Shown here: piece by piece, positions 5,858 through 6,028 of the stretch
Position numbering within the stretch: the stretch's first letter is position 1
Layout: the number at the start of each line of letters is the position of its first letter
Assembly (NCBI GenBank): GCA_002385485.1
Contig: DGDP01000047.1
Location: 1 to 6,028 of the forward strand
Direction of reading: 5' to 3'
DNA length: 6,028 nucleotides
DNA from: Acetomicrobium sp. UBA3949
Lineage (GTDB): Bacteria > Synergistota > Synergistia > Synergistales > Acetomicrobiaceae
Notes under the pieces: model-generated
Seen by the model: only the letters and a program-made list of their open reading frames with translations
Databases searched by the model: none
Told to the model about the DNA's origin: nothing
Translations under genes and position numbers: made by a program

Positions 5858-6028
5858 ATGTCTGAGATATCGCTAACGATCGCTTTCACTGCAGGATTGC
5901 TTTCCTTCCTTTCTCCATGTCTTTTGCCGATGATTCCTATTTATATCGCCTATTTGGCCGGAGACGCTCTCCCGATATCGGGTAAAGCCGAGGCAAAGAA
6001 GAACTTTAGGGTCTTTCTTCACGCCCTG
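5858..6028 (+). CDS. ccdA: CcdA/DsbD-type thiol-disulfide membrane protein, N-terminal part
   Basis: The first 57 residues are visible and the gene runs off the window. MSEISLTIAFTAGLLSF leads into SFLSPCLLPMIPIYIAYLAG, the hallmark first helix of the CcdA family with its redox cysteine at residue 21, followed by a charged cytoplasmic loop (GKAEAKKN) and the beginning of the next helix (VFLHAL). CcdA carries electrons from cytoplasmic thioredoxin across the membrane, for cytochrome c maturation or for reducing exported thiol proteins. The second conserved cysteine lies beyond the end. It has its own promoter and sits after a terminator, so it is not part of the opp operon. Whether it is a short CcdA or part of a longer DsbD-like protein cannot be told here. 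Confidence 0.88.
   Translation, partial: MSEISLTIAFTAGLLSFLSPCLLPMIPIYIAYLAGDALPISGKAEAKKNFRVFLHAL

Overview
The window holds one complete five-gene peptide-type ABC importer operon on the + strand, in the order oppA-oppB-oppC-oppD-oppF. It is flanked upstream by the tail of an IS200/IS605-type mobile element and downstream by the start of an unrelated ccdA gene. No real gene was found on the minus strand.

Layout. Bases 1-135 are the 3' end of a tnpB gene (last 31 codons and stop), followed by the hairpin-bearing right end typical of IS1341-like/IS605 elements. The same stretch should be the scaffold of the element's omega RNA, and the bases right after 135 would be its guide. About 110 bases of leader follow, with a perfect 8-bp inverted repeat close to the oppA start. 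oppA (244-1878) encodes the exported binding protein. A perfect 14-bp hairpin without a U-tract separates it from the tightly packed oppB (from 1943), oppC, oppD (probably a TTG start at 3773) and oppF, which overlaps oppD by ATGA. A good rho-independent terminator at 5766-5799 closes the operon. An extended -10 promoter at 5819-5827 and a strong ribosome site then drive ccdA, which runs off the window end.

How the genes work together. OppA should bind a peptide-like ligand outside the inner membrane and hand it to the OppB/OppC channel. OppD and OppF are the two ATPases on the cytoplasmic face. Both ATPases end in the same four-cysteine pattern (C-x5-C-x6-C-x17-C), the type of C-terminal motif reported to hold a [4Fe-4S] cluster in related dipeptide transporters. 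The exact substrate cannot be read from the sequence.

Organism. OppA has a classical signal peptide ending in AVA with no lipobox cysteine, which suggests a diderm with a periplasm rather than a Firmicute. GC content is moderate, ribosome sites are strong and GTG/TTG starts occur. Together with a peptide importer and the possible iron-sulfur motif, this would suit an anaerobic peptide-fermenting bacterium such as a member of Synergistota; that placement is a guess.

Most of the window is conventional. The points worth a second look are the tnpB/omega RNA end placed directly upstream of an opp operon, the palindrome before oppA, the hairpin between oppA and oppB, and the paired cysteine motifs.
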